NCBI RefSeq assembly: GCF_019059575.1
Contig: NW_024881572.1
Span: 744,001-808,000 of the forward strand
DNA from: Amphibalanus amphitrite
Taxonomy: Eukaryota > Arthropoda > Thecostraca > Balanomorpha > Balanidae
Reading direction: 5' to 3'
DNA: 64,000 nucleotides
A program made the position numbers and the translations under genes. Shown one piece after another: positions 47,574-60,100 of this stretch (its first letter is position 1; each line of letters opens with the position of its first letter). The notes below the pieces were generated by a model. The model saw nothing but the letters and a program-made list of their open reading frames with translations. It did no database searches and had not been told where the DNA came from.

Positions 47574-49895
47574 CCTTACCTTACCTTACCTTTGCGGTGA
47601 TCGGGATAAAAGGCCACTTGGCCTGGGGAACCTGCTCACATCGAGCTCGTAACGGGATACCAATACAGGCTGGGCTCTTAGGGGTTTGGGACGTCAAACA
47701 TCGAGTCGCGCCAGTGTTTGTCCAGTTGGGCCTTGAACTGGTTCACGGACTGGGCTGATACCACTGCGTTTGGTAGAGAGTTCCAGTCGTTGATAACTCT
47801 AATGCTGAATGCGTTTCTGCGCACGAGTTTCGATGCCCTGGGCTTCTTGAGTTTCCACCCGTGGCCCCTGGTGCGGTCCGAGTCGCTCCGTGTCAGGAAG
47901 ACTTCAGGGCCCTGTTTCACCGGTGATAGCAGCACGCTGCTTTTACACGTGTCAAATTGGGTTTCCATGGAAACATCAACAGGCCCATTGCTCCAACACT
48001 ACCACAAGTGTGACGTCAGCTCGCGCAATTTGATAGCAGCGTGGTAGCAGCGTCCCGTGAGCGAGTTACCTAAGTGTGGAACTACCCAGCGCCGAGCCGG
48101 CCGGATGACGTCACACCACGGCCAGTGCCGGCGCAGCGGCAGACTGGCCGAGATTGGCATGATCTTAACTTGGCGAAGAGGCATCGGACGCCAAACTTCT
48201 GCTGCAGCTATAAATCACATTTCATGTGTTTCTTCTATGTGTATGAGCTATTAAGTCCTTCGAATACCTAATGTGTAGGTGAGCGTACCTGCATTTAGCA
48301 GTGTGTGCTATGCTATGTGGATTGAAAACTGGGGGCACATCCGACACACTGCGCAATGGATTCCGATATTGCTTGGCTGATTCTGGCTTTGTGTCTTCGC
48401 ACGAACCATTGACAGGGAGGACGTCATTTTTAAAGGTTGTCAGGTGCACTCAAACGTTTTAATAAGCAACTGCTGATTGAATTTCTGGCGAGGGGTGGTG
48501 GAACGTTCTGTTCACAAATGAGTATCTACCTACCTAGTGCCTACCTGCATTGGCAAATAACTTGGTCGCGGTCAATTAGGCATGATTCACGAAGTCCCTT
48601 ATCTTTTATTAGACTTATTAAGCCCAATGTGCAACATTTGCGTCTTTTCGCGTTGCATCGGGTAGCAAATGAGAAAATCTGCCTCTTCTTCACAGCCCTC
48701 AATTCAAGAAACCGTCCTTTTCCTTATCACACCATTCCATAACATAATTTTCAAACATGGGTATCCTCCCCACAAAAAATGAAGCAGTTTCCTGCGGCTC
48801 CAATGCGCCGCTCGTCCAGACGGAAGTGTTATATTCTCGGCGGTCCAGTCTGCATTCTGCAGCACAATTAAACTTGGCGGACCCCCAGCGCACGACTGAA
48901 CGATTCGTATTGTTGTGAGTGACTGTGACGACAGCAAATGAATTCACTGGTGGTTTCGGAATAATTAACAGGCGGCGCAGCCCAGTGCCTCTTACGATGA
49001 ATTACAGTGGCGAATGCACTATTGCAGAGAAGAAATGGATTGAGCAGATGCCCAACCTCGCTGTATTATCAACTAAACATTAGATACGCTTTACATTATA
49101 ATCAGGCAATCATGGAAACAAGCGACTTGCGAGTTGCGACCCTTCCGCCTTACATAACTCGGCAGAATGCCCATGAGTCGGCTAAACTACACTGCATCTC
49201 TTCAAACTTATAGTATTTTACAATTTACCACTCAGCTATGCAACAGGCTTATAATTCACTGCTAAAGTCTGAACTCCTTTTTCCCTATCATCTTTTTGGC
49301 ACCGTCAATCGCCATCTGCGCTGCCCACTGTCCAGCAAATAATCCGGCCGTCTCCAGTCCTCTGGCAGGGGCTTCCAAACTCAAGCGAACTCGCCGAAGT
49401 TTCGCCATTCAATGCGCAGGATCTGTACAATTGAGTTTGAGAGCCTCTGGGTTGGCTCGGCGCGCCTGCGCTGCGCCGTTGGTCCGGCCAAGTACGCGAG
49501 TGACGTCATGCTATAGGCGTCATCCCCCGACCAAAGTCACCAATCAGAGCCCTAGAATCGACTTGTAGTTCCACACTTAGGTAACTCGCGTCCCGTGAAA
49601 CACCGCCCAGGTGATATTGCCAGACCACCGTGTAACAGTTGGTAAAACGTCACCATGTCGCATCTGCGTCTCAGGTAGTACAAGGATGGCAATCCTAGTC
49701 AAGCCTAGTCGACGGAGCCGTTCGGTGTACTGAAGGCGTTTGATCGTGGGGACCATCCTTGTTGCACGCCGTTGCACACGTTCAAGCTTCTTCTGATCAA
49801 CCTTTCGGAAGGGACCCCAGATCGTGTTTCCGTATTCCAGGAGAGGGCGAACAATCGTCTTGTATAACAGAGGCAGTGTGAACTCATTAATCTCT
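47574..49895 (-). mobile_element. CR1/L2-like LINE 3' fragment, split by an insertion
   Basis: The minus strand carries the C-terminal part of a LINE reverse transcriptase. 49895-49611 encodes TIVRPLLEYGNTIWGPF, LERVQRRATRMV and RRCDMVTFYQLLHG (with a frame change near 49690). 47904-47678 encodes RTRGHGWKLKKP and INDWNSLPNAVVSA. The 3' tail is (AAGGT)n at 47574-47597. The two parts are separated by the element 47908-49607; deleting it with one CAG restores a continuous frame across the join. It is truncated 5' and has no catalytic box, so it is dead. Confidence 0.85.
47908..49607. mobile_element. CAG-duplicating element inside the LINE fragment
   Basis: The left end GGCCCTGTTTCACCGG and right end (inverse of GGCGGTGTTTCACGGG) are bordered by CAG at 47905-47907 and 49608-49610. 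An internal perfect inverted pair GCGAGTTACCTAAGTGTGG lies at 48061 and 49590. The insertion is proven because the host LINE reading frame continues after excision. It has no transposase. It is related by TIR and target to 16170-20838 and by subterminal GCACGCTGC to 58073-58338. Confidence 0.88.
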
Positions 49896-50130
49896 GATGT
49901 ACAATGAAAATATTTAGTTTAGGTGCAGGTTTATGTGAATTAGAATTGACAGATTAATGTGCTTAATAAGCCCCACATAACCAGCCCCAGCCCACATTGA
50001 CATGCTGCAGTAGTACCTAGTGAGCAGGCGTCACTCATTTTTGCAACCAAGGAGAGGCGCTATGCCCGGATATAGTAGGGGACCTATTTGTAGGTGGTAG
50101 GTTACGTTAGGTCAGGCTAGGTTTGTTATG

Positions 50131-52010
50131 TTTTTTTTTTAACTCACCTGTTCAACTCACCTGTTTGGGGTTCCCTTGGTCTGAGAGCAGCCAAAATGAA
50201 TGCAGGGATGGGGAGAAGGGAAGGAACCCGCATAGAAAGAGCTCGCCCGATGGATGAGAACACATCCAAACGGGAAAGTGAGCCCACAAGTGCCAAATGA
50301 ATGAGTTTACAAGAGTGATAAGATACAACCAGCAACATTATAATCGGAACACAGTTAACGGTCATGGGACACAATTCATTTAGATACGCACTAGAGACTA
50401 GTATACAAACAGGGTATCACCCAGCGTCGCAGATAACATGGATTTGAACCTGGTTAAATCTGGTTCAGACACTACTTCGTCCGGTAGAGAGTTCCATGGA
50501 GTGATACAGCGGACACTAAATGATCTGGCACGTAAATCTGTTTGGGGACGGACGTGTGGCAACTTAAAGCGGTGGCCTCGGGTTCCAGAGGATGGCGAGA
50601 GCACGAAAATATCCGAAGGTTTGATTGAACATTTATCATGGAAGAGTTTCCAGCATTGTATCATGTCAGCTCGGAGGAGCCTGCCCTTGGCCGAAAATTG
50701 GTTCAGGGCCTTAAGTCGAGAGTAGTAATCTAGGTTGCCGAGACCATGGACGCGCTTCGTCCAACGCCGCTGGACTGACTCGAGGAGCCTTAAGTCACCC
50801 ACGTATCCGGTGTGCCACACGCAAGAACAGTACTCGATCAAAGGCCTTACGTGCGTGTTGAAGAGTGTCATCATAAAGTCCGGGGACCTGCAAACAGTAG
50901 ATTTAAGCAGGTTCTGAGTTAGACCCGCGGCTTTTGAAACCGTTGCTGTAATATGATTGTGAAACTTCAAGTCTGAATCAACTACAACGCCAAGGTCGGT
51001 GTGGGAGTGGACAACCTGGATTGGGGCATTGGAGATGTGATAACATGGAGGGGGGAGAGCGTGGAATTTCCTGTGAAAACGAAGGACAACACACTTTTTA
51101 ACATTCAGAGAAAGGCACCAAGACTCAGCAGTGCTCTGCAGCATATCAATGTCACGCTGGCACATCTGTGAATCGAGGTCATAGCTGGCATGCGGGATAT
51201 GACGAATTTTCATGTACATCTTCAGGTCATCTGCAAAAACCTTGTAACGGCATGACAGGTTGCTAGCAACGTGGTTTACAAATATCAGAAATAGGATGGG
51301 TCCCAGAACAGAGCCCTGGGGGACACCACTGGTGACACGGTGAGGGCTGCTCAGCTTTGTCTTCACCTGTACGGCCATTTGTCGGTCAACTAGGAAGTCC
51401 TCGATCCATCGGACCAGGCTGTCCTGGATACCAAGGAGACGAAGTTTTGTTAGGAGGATTTGGTGAGAAACGACATCAAACGCTTTGGCGAAGTCGAACA
51501 TCACGACATCAACGACACTTCCACTGTCTACATGCAGAGACACCTCATTGTACACCAGGAGCAGTTGATCCATGGTAGACCTGCCTGCTCGAAATCCGAA
51601 CTGGTGGTCAGTCAGGATGCCGTTGTCTTCCAGGTAAGCTGAGAGATGACGAACAATGATTCTCTCTAAGCATTTACACGTCACAGAAGTGAGGCTGATC
51701 GGTCTGTAGTTGAGTGCGTCGTACCTTGAACCTTTCTTATAAATCGGGACAACTCTCGATGACTTCCACAGAGTTGGGAGTTTGCCTTCTCCGAGGGACC
51801 TTTGGAATAGCAGGTAGAGTGGGTAGACAAGCCCAGTGGCACAGTTCCTGAGAAGCATGGGGTGAAGATCGTCTGAGCCTGCTGCTGAGTTGGTGTCCAA
51901 GGCCTGTAGCACAGACAGCACAGACAGACTTTTTGTTAGAAAGAAGCATATGCTTACCAAGTAGATGCTTACCAAGTAGATCTGTAAGAGGCAAAGGGAG
52001 CAGGATGCTC
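50131..52010 (-). mobile_element. CR1/L2-like LINE, reverse transcriptase intact, 5'-truncated
   Basis: One long minus-strand frame runs from about 51975 to the stop at 50398. It has NSAAGSDDLHP, the finger motif NYRPISLTSV, FGFRAGRSTMDQL, DFAKAFDVVSH, SGVPQGSVLGPILFL, catalytic FADDLKMY, and the C-terminal RTRGHRFKLP and PWNSLPDEVV blocks. A 3' UTR of about 260 bp ends in two GTTGAACAGGTGAG copies and a short A run (T10 on the plus strand at 50131-50140). The endonuclease domain is missing. RT, thumb and C-terminal region are uninterrupted, so the copy is fairly young. The Met at 51975 is not a true start. Confidence 0.9.
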
Positions 52011-52024
52011 ATAGGATGCTGCCT

Positions 52025-52331
52025 CAGTGTCCCAAAATTACAATTTGACTTGGGTGTCAGAGTGGAAAATTCGAACCCTTAAAGGCCAATAAGAGTGGAA
52101 AATTAGAAACAAAATGTGGGATATTAACTCAGTAAATGAGGAAAGCGGCACTGATTCTCAAGGAAGTTTAATATTACATCGCTGGAGAGTGGAGTTAGGG
52201 GTTTTCCACTCACTTATGCCAAAGAGACATTTGAGAGTGGAAAATTCACTTTGAAAATCAAAAGTGAGAGTGGAAAATTATTCACCCTTGGGTGTCATCT
52301 CCCGCCCAAACCAACAAATTTTGAGACACTG
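52025..52331. mobile_element. hAT MITE, CAGTGTCCCAAAATT family (copy 1)
   Basis: Ends CAGTGTCCCAAAATT and inverse of CAGTGTCTCAAAATT, with exact 8-bp duplication TGCTGCCT (52017-52024 and 52332-52339). The interior repeats AGAGTGGAAAATT. Copy 2 is at 59723-60024. Confidence 0.9.
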
Positions 52332-53275
52332 TGCTGCCTCTCTCCGTTGTCTTCTTGATGTGTTTGTCGTACTTGTTCTTGAAAATGTTAACATTCTTGC
52401 TCGTTACAACTTCTTCAGGCAACTTATTCCACTGTTCAATAATTCTTGATGAAAAGAACATACCTATTACGTTTAAATGTGCGATGCCTCGGCTTCCGGA
52501 GTTTCAGAGTGTGCCCTCGTGTCCTTTCCCTGTGGCCGTCTGTTTCAAGTTTCAGGAAATCTTCTCCTGCACTGACCATATCAAATCCATGTATCAATTT
52601 AAATACTTCTATCATGTCTCCTCTTTGTCTCCTCTCTTCCAGAGTTGTCATGTTCAGTTCCGCCAGACGGACTTCGTATGGTTTGGCAGCTAGTCCAGGT
52701 ATAAGTTTCGTGGCTCTCCTTTGAACTTTCTCCAACTTGTTAATATCCTTCTGGAGGTAAGGTGACCACGCCTGAATGGCATGCTCCATTCGAGGTCGTA
52801 CAAGGGCCTTGTAGATGGGCAGGAACATTTCCTTGTCCATACATGTAAAGGTTTTTCTTATCCTTCCCAGCATGGAGTTCGCTGCTGCCGCGGCCCTGGA
52901 CACTTGCTCGGATGCTTTGAGATCAGGAGTAACAATCACCCCCAGATCCTTTTCTTTGTCAGTCTCCATTAAAGTCGTTCCTCTTAGAGAGTAGTTATAG
53001 CCAGGATTCTTGGGACCAAAATGCATCACCTTGCATTTGTCCTTGTTGAAATCCAGTAACCATATTTGACTCCACACTTCCAGTTTGCAAATGTCCTCTT
53101 GCAGAATGACTCCATCTCTGGGGCCTCCAATCCTCCTGTAGATTTTTGCGTCATCTGCAAAGAGTTTCCCTGGAGAGTCCAAATTCTTCATGAGGTCATC
53201 TATATATATCAGAAAGAGGGTCGGTCCTAAAACACTACCCAGAGAGCACACATCCGAGCTCTCTGGATATAGCAC
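52332..53275 (-). mobile_element. CR1-like LINE C-terminal reverse transcriptase fragment
   Basis: Minus-strand frame from about 53263 with GSVLGPTLFLIYIDDL, catalytic FADDAKIY, NKDKCKVMHFG, KDLGVIV, ALVRPRMEHAIQAWSPY, KVQRRATKLIPG and RTRGHTLKLRKP. Near 52450 a one-base frameshift ends this frame early; the next frame continues with SSRIIEQWNKLPEEVV and KNKYDKHIKKTTE to about 52345. It is 5'-truncated and inactive. It differs clearly from the neighbouring LINE at 50131-52010. Confidence 0.9.
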
Positions 53276-53511
53276 CTTTCCTTGGCTGCTAAAATGAGTG
53301 TGACGCGTGCTTTACTACTGTCCATGCTGCTTGGTGGACATCTGGGTCTGAATCAATCATTTAAACATTGAGACTCCCCTTATGTCTTGGATAAAAGTTT
53401 CACCCTGGCAAGGGATTTCGATTTCTTTATGAGTGAGTGCTGTCAAAAGGTTACTGTAGGTACCTATGTCATGTGCATTGGTTTTGAATCACCTGACCAC
53501 TCTGCTCCTAG

Positions 53512-54101
53512 GAACGAGGGACTGATGGAGCAAGAAGGAAAAGATGCAGAACAGGAGGAAGGTGAGCTGGTTGGAAATCCACTCATGAGTCATACATGAT
53601 CAGTCGGTGCTTCTTGATTGTTTTTTACCGCTTTCATAGTGGGGAGAGTATAAAGTATCAAGAAAAACACTGAGGCATTATTCCTCTACTCTTATGACTT
53701 TAGAAGTGCTTGTAGTTGGCAATAGTGTGCATATGGATTTGAGTTACTTGTAATGGTGCACACAATACACATGCAATATTCATGATATTATATTTTTGAG
53801 AGGGAAGAAAGCTGAACATGGGAATATGCTAATATGTAGGTACTTATTTTATGCATAGCAGCCCAACATATACAATTCATTGTCTTTTGCTGCATTTTAA
53901 GCTATTGGATATTTTTATGACATATGGTCCCTATGTTGTTTTCACAGAGGTTATACCATCCTCCCAAGGGGAGATGTTTTCTTCCCAATCGAGTACTCCA
54001 GATCTGCTCTCACCTGCACATCTTATTCCAATACTGCAGCCGTCGCAATCGCTCAGTGGCAATGAGATGGGCACACCTCAGCATCCAAGGTTAGTGCCAC
54101 A

Positions 54102-54133
<32 letters not shown>

Positions 54134-57100
54134 CATATTTTATTTATAGAAGCATTTTCACAGTCATACATTTACACGGATTGGTGCAGAAGCGACAAGC
54201 GCTTATCTCTAAGCACCTCTCCCAGTTCCCTACAAGGTAGGAGGCACGACCACCGCCCCCGACCGCCCAGCCAGCAGACCAGAAGCAGAGCCGCCCGTCG
54301 CCAGTCCGCCTATTTTATGCTTAGAGAAATTACTTCCAAAAGCGTGCTTTTTATATGAACCTACCAGTGCCAATGATATAATTTTGAATGGCCCTGACCA
54401 GCTCCCCGCCGCCGCCGCTGCCAATACCTTGACCCTCTAGGAGAATTTCGAGTTGTCTTCTAAGAGAAAAAGCGTCAAAGTCGTGGAATACAGTGGAGAC
54501 AGAGTTAAAAAGAAGCGTCCGTTCGTCAGCGTAAAGAGGGCAGTGCAGCATAAAGTGACGTGAGTCCTCCCAAGGATGACCGCACTGACAGGCCGCATCT
54601 TGGGTGTCCAGATGTGGCATGGCATACTGTTTTCCAACATTTGACTGTTTCTCAGCACATTTGATTGCATGCATTTACTTTGGACGATATCAACAATGTA
54701 CTATGTGTCAACCTTTTAGTTTAGTGTGGATTACAAGTATGTTTTGGCATGGGCGTAGGAACATCACGAAAAGTGTGTGTGTGTGGGGGGGGGGGGGAGG
54801 CAGCGAAACTTCAATACCACTTTGTGGGAGCCTTATGGAGAAATTCTTTGCAGTTGCTTAGCTCACCTGGCTGAACCATTTCCTGATCTTAGTTTTGTAT
54901 TTAAGTAAAAATAAAAAGTTTACCAAAAAAATGGCTGAAAAGCGGGGTAGGGGACGTGACCCCCCCCCCCCCTGTTCCTACGCCTATGTGTTTTGGTGTT
55001 CATTAATTGTAACCGCAGGTTGTTTGAAAAGACAAACACTATTCGTTAGAATTGTGTTTTTCTATTGTAAAACAACCGTATTGCTACCGCTGTACCAGTG
55101 ACAGCTGGTTGTTTTCTGCCAGGTCGGCGGAGCTGCTGGCCTCCACCCCCTCAGCGTTGCGACCGGACGCCGACAGCTCGCCCGCCGAGGTCCGTCTCGA
55201 CGTGTCGGCCGCCCACTCGGAGGCCTGGCTCGACCTGTCGGAGACCCCGTCCGAGGTCCGGCTCGATCTGTCAGCGACGCCCTCGGAGCCGGGCCCGGAG
55301 CGGCCGGCCGGCCCGCTGAAGCGGCCGCGCTCTGCCGACGCGGCGGTTCCCACCCCGGAGAAGAGGGCGCGCACGGCCGCCGCCGGCGCGGACGACTCGG
55401 ACATACAGTTTGTGGAGGAGGTGGCGCCGGACGTACAGGTCGTCTTCAACTCGCAGGCGGCCGAGTCGGCGCCGCTCAGTTCCGCCGCCGAGTCGCAGGC
55501 CGACCTCCGACTCTGCCTGTCGCCGTCCCAGTCGGAGGAGGTGTCTCAGCTGCCGGCCGCGCCGCCTGCCGGCTCTCCCGCGCCGGCCGAGGCCTCTGCT
55601 GAACAGACTAGCGAGCCGCCCGGGCCCAGCTGCCCGTCTGCGGACACGCCGTCCGACGGCGGTGCCGCGCCAGCTGCCGGCGGGGCGCCTGGCCGCGTCC
55701 GCACGCCTCCGGCCGCCGGCGGCTCCGGCAGCTCCGGGCCGGCCGTCCGCCCGCCGGAGGAGTCGCCGGCCTCCTCGGACAGCCAGGGTTTCCAGCCGGC
55801 CACCGAGCCGGGGTGTGACGCCGCCGGGGTGCGGCTGCCACACATCCAGACACCCCAGGTGGGCAGCAGCGACTCGGTCTCGCCCGATGGCGACACCGTG
55901 TTCGGCCAGGCGCAGCGGCTGATCGAGGAGCAGAACCGACAGCAGCAGCTGCGGGCCGCCGACCCGGAGGGACCCTCGTCCACCGCCGCTGCCGGGCAGC
56001 GCGAGACGCCGGCGGCGGTCACTCTGGAGTCGACTGAGCCGTCACCGGCGGCGGCAGAGGGCGAGAAGCCGCCCTCCACAGCGAACAGTGAGAACCCGTC
56101 GTCAGGTGCAATGGAAGACGATAGCCGGTCATCAGCTGTTGATAAATCGTCTATCGTGGTGGACAGAGAGAATCCGCCGGCTGCTACGGGTGAGGGCGGC
56201 AGTGCTCCGTCAGCTCGGGAGGCGGGTGAGCAGCCGCCGCCGGCTGCGGAGGCCGGGGAGAAACAGGAGCGGGAAGGAGAGCCGGTGCCTGCGACGGAGG
56301 AAGAGCCGGTGCCTGCGGCCGCTGTGGCAGAGGGCGCGCTCTCTCAGCCCGCGGCGGACGGCCTGCGCCCGGAGGACAGTCGGCTGGGCTCGCAGACAGA
56401 CCTGTCGCAGCTGTCGCAGCTATCGGCGTGGCGCAGCGCGGCGATGAAGTCTCCGGGCCACACGACGGCCGAGGCGTCGGCGGCCGACCAGTCACGTGCG
56501 GCGGCCGCCGAGCCGAGCGGCGGCCGACCAGCGGCCGAGAGTGCCGAGCGGGAGCTGGGCGAGGACCCGCTGCCGGCCGCCTCCGACCCGTTCCGGTTCC
56601 ACGGCACCCAGTCGCAGGAGACGCAGCCCTACCGCCTCCGACCGGTCATCAAGGTCAGTGTCCAGTGACTCCGGCCAGTGTGGGCCGACGGGCTGGCAAT
56701 AACAGACCTGTCAGTCAATGGTGCGGCTACAGAGCGTGAACATTCGTGTGTAGCCTCCGTATTGATACTAAATTACACTGCTCTTCAAATGAGATTCCAT
56801 TCAGTGTTGATAATTTTTACGTAAACCCTTATGGCTCGCAACGAAGGATGTTGATTTATTTAATTATCTGATTGACGTGTTTTAACATCCCTTCAGACTT
56901 TAGCTGTTCCCGTTTGAAGCCTCACATTTTCTATTTTGCTGGCAGTCAAAAACACAGACGTCAGACAAAAGTACGTCCACCGCGGGAGCGTCCGTGGCAG
57001 CTGATTCGACCGACAGCTCGTTTCAGAGACTCGTGGCGGTAGGCAGAACACTGCGCACATGTGCTACGTATCGATTGAGCAAGGAGCATGGCTTGTTGTT

Positions 57101-60100
57101 CTGCGGTGTCGGACTCCGGGAGTTTCCTCTTGGATTCAGGATTTTTAATTCCAACTCTGGGTTCTTCGCATGTCTGGCTCTCTAACTTCCATGTGCTTGG
57201 AAACCAGCTCGCTTATCGTATTTACCATAGACGGCGGAACGGGGAGGGCACCAGGGCACCGTGCCCTCCTTTGATTTTGGCATTTTAACATTAGCCCTAA
57301 TGGGCGTTGCATGGAAAGAATGGGACCAAAAGTCGGCAGTGCCCCCCCCCCCCTCCCTTAATTGAAGTGTTCCGCCGCTACTATTTACCTACCTAGTGGA
57401 CACATTTACGGTATGTTTGCATCATTTCTATTGATTTGATATTTATCGCGTTTATCATAAGCGGAGCTACTTCATTCCATAGCCCTTGCTAGCCATCATC
57501 GTCCTTAGCTGCATATCCAAAGTTGAAGTGGAAAATTGGAATCGATCTTTAGTTCCTCGCACGAACCCGCTGGAGATTTGCACCTGCACCGATGGTAGTG
57601 ACGTCATCGTTCACTGTGCACGCCGCACACTGCCGGCGGCCGGTCCGGCACCCTCGGCCGGACCTTAATGGTCATCCTACCCCGACCGAACCGTGACGAG
57701 TCTCCCTGCACCTCACACCCGGGCCGAACTGTGATGGTCCTCCCTCCAGCCCCGGTCGAACTGTGATGGTCCTCCCTCCAGCCCCGGTCGAACTTTGATG
57801 GTTCTACCTCCACCCGGGCCGAACTGTGATGGTCCTCCCTCCACCTGGCCGAATTGTGAATACTGTGATGGTCCTTTCCTATGCCTACGACTTTCTCTAT
57901 ACCTCAAGAGGATTATCCCTATAATTGCGCCTCGGTCGAACCCTCCAACCCGGCCGAACTGTTACCCTCCCTCCCCCCCCCCCCCACCCCACCCCTGGGC
58001 ATAGCTTGTGACTTCAATTTCAGTGTATTGATTTGCTAATTGCTATGCATGATAGCCTGTCCCTTTGACGACGGTCGCGTTTTATGGCACGCTGCTAGCC
58101 ACCAATAGCGCTTTTCCCGAGTTGACATCATTGTTTGTGGTCATACGTATGATGTTATGCGACTGGGGCCCAGCCAAGGCCCAGGCACGGCCTTCCATTA
58201 GCCCCCGATAGCGGCAACTTTAACAACTAAACTGATGACGTCAGCCGATAATGGGTCGTCCGAGTTTTATGATGTCTCCATGGAAACCGAAAACGCCAAA
58301 ACACTGGTAGCCACTAGCAGCGTGCCGTGAAACAGGGGTGAGGTGTCGGCTGAATGAACTGAACACTGCTAGCATGAACCGTATGCAATGGGGTTGAATG
58401 AGTGTATTATTGATCCATGGAGCGTGTTAGCGAATGTGGTGTGGAAGTGAGGCTTACACATAACTTGCGATCAAACATCTTCTAGCCATGTTTGGATTAC
58501 ACGTCGACGTAGTAACCGTAAAGTTTTGTGAATACTCAGTCATGTGTCTTCGGGGTGTGCCACTTACCCGAGTCAGGGGGTCGGTGCCACCAACCTGTGG
58601 CCGGTAGCGGCGCCCGCCCTCTCGGGTGGCCGGTAGCGGCGCCCGCCGGTCACGCCCTCTCGGGTGGTCGGTAGCGGCGCCCGCCCTCTCGGGTGGTCGG
58701 TAGCGGCGCCCGCCCTCCCGGGTGGCCGGTAGCGGCGCCCGCCGGTCCCGCCCTCTCGGGTGGCCGGCCGTCGTGTCGGACCGCGGCGCGGCTCTGCCGG
58801 AGCGCGTCTGACCGCCGCCGTCTGCCGCCAGAACATTCTGGCCGAGAAGAAGCGACTGACCGAGGAGGGCTACTCGCTGGCGGAACTCACCTGGAGCTGG
58901 AGCTGGCGCAAGGGGGACCAGGTGAGATACCACGACCGCCGGGACTGCCGCTCGGCCGCCTGGACTGCCGCTCGGCCGCCTGCCGCAGTGGCTGCTATAT
59001 ACTCATCATTGAGCTGTGATGTAGTGACGTGCGATGCAAAGTTCACCCCCACTGCGGATCCAGCCGATTGCAATTACTCTAGCGTTCCGTCAACATTTTC
59101 TCAAAATAGCTTAAAACATCAACTACCGACGTACTTTCCCTCTCGCTGTTAGGTTGTAGTAGAAAACGATGAAAATGTTCCTTTTTGGACACCCACTGGT
59201 TTGTTCACAATATTCTGGTAATCTTCCATTTGTCCATCCGTCTGCCCGACCAACCGGCCGCCCGTTCGACCGCAGGAGGTAAAGCAGACGTTTCCTCTTG
59301 ACGAGCACGACGGCGCCGAGCTGCTGCGCCGCATGGCCTCGTCCCAGCTGCTGTCCTCAACATCATCGAGCAGTCTGAGGAGCACGTCCACCTGTGGCGG
59401 CCACGCGGCGGACGTGTCCTCCAAGTCGAGCGGCGACTCCAACTCCAGCTGCAACAAACGGTGAGCTGATACAACAACAAACGGTAAAGCCTAAGACAGT
59501 CTCTTTCCTCAGTCAGGAAATCGCATGCGAGAGCCAATTTAATTACATGGAAGCACGCTCGCATCAATCGGACGCACCTCCCGCATGCGATTGATGCGGG
59601 CAGAATTATAATGTATTTGAATAGGCTCTCGCATGCGATTTCCTGAATGCGGAAAGTCTGTTTCAGCCCTAAGATCCGACCCCGGAATAGACTCAACCTG
59701 ACCGCTATAGCAAATTGGGTTGCAGTGTCCCAAAATTTGTCAATTTGGATGGGAAATGAAATCCAAATGAAAATCATTGTTCACTCTCTACTTCATTTTT
59801 TTTTTTTAGATCGATTTTCCACTCCTAATTCTTATGATTACCTAATATTCGAGTGGATGGTCCTTTTGCATCACACATTCTACTACACATGCATAGAAAT
59901 GTAGGCTGTTGACCTTTTTCACTATTTTGGGCCTTATCTGGCCGGCACTTTTCCACTCATTTTCCTATTTGGTGAGGATGTTTCCCCTCCGACACCCAAG
60001 CCAAAATACCATTTTGGGACACCGTTGGGTTGGTTGACTGGGTTAGGTATTGTGGGCGGCCCCGGGAGGTTTAAATCCAAAGAAATAATTGTGTGTTATC

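Larger units (their letters stand above)
50022..53311. mobile_element. Inverted-repeat-bounded segment holding two LINE fragments
   Basis: 50022-50075 (GAGCAGGCGTCACTCATTTT, TGCAACCAAGGAGAGGCGC, GGATATAG) is matched in inverse at 53262-53311. These are the arms seen as a closed MITE at 8117-8284. Either a MITE of this family was expanded by LINE insertions between its arms, or two separate copies happen to flank the region. I favour the first, moderately. Confidence 0.5.

Noticed and set aside
55271..56607. Long minus-strand and alternative-frame ORFs over the big TP53BP1 exon
   Set aside because: GC-rich codon bias leaves all frames open. Only the plus frame with phase-matched junctions and acidic Ser/Gln-rich composition fits.
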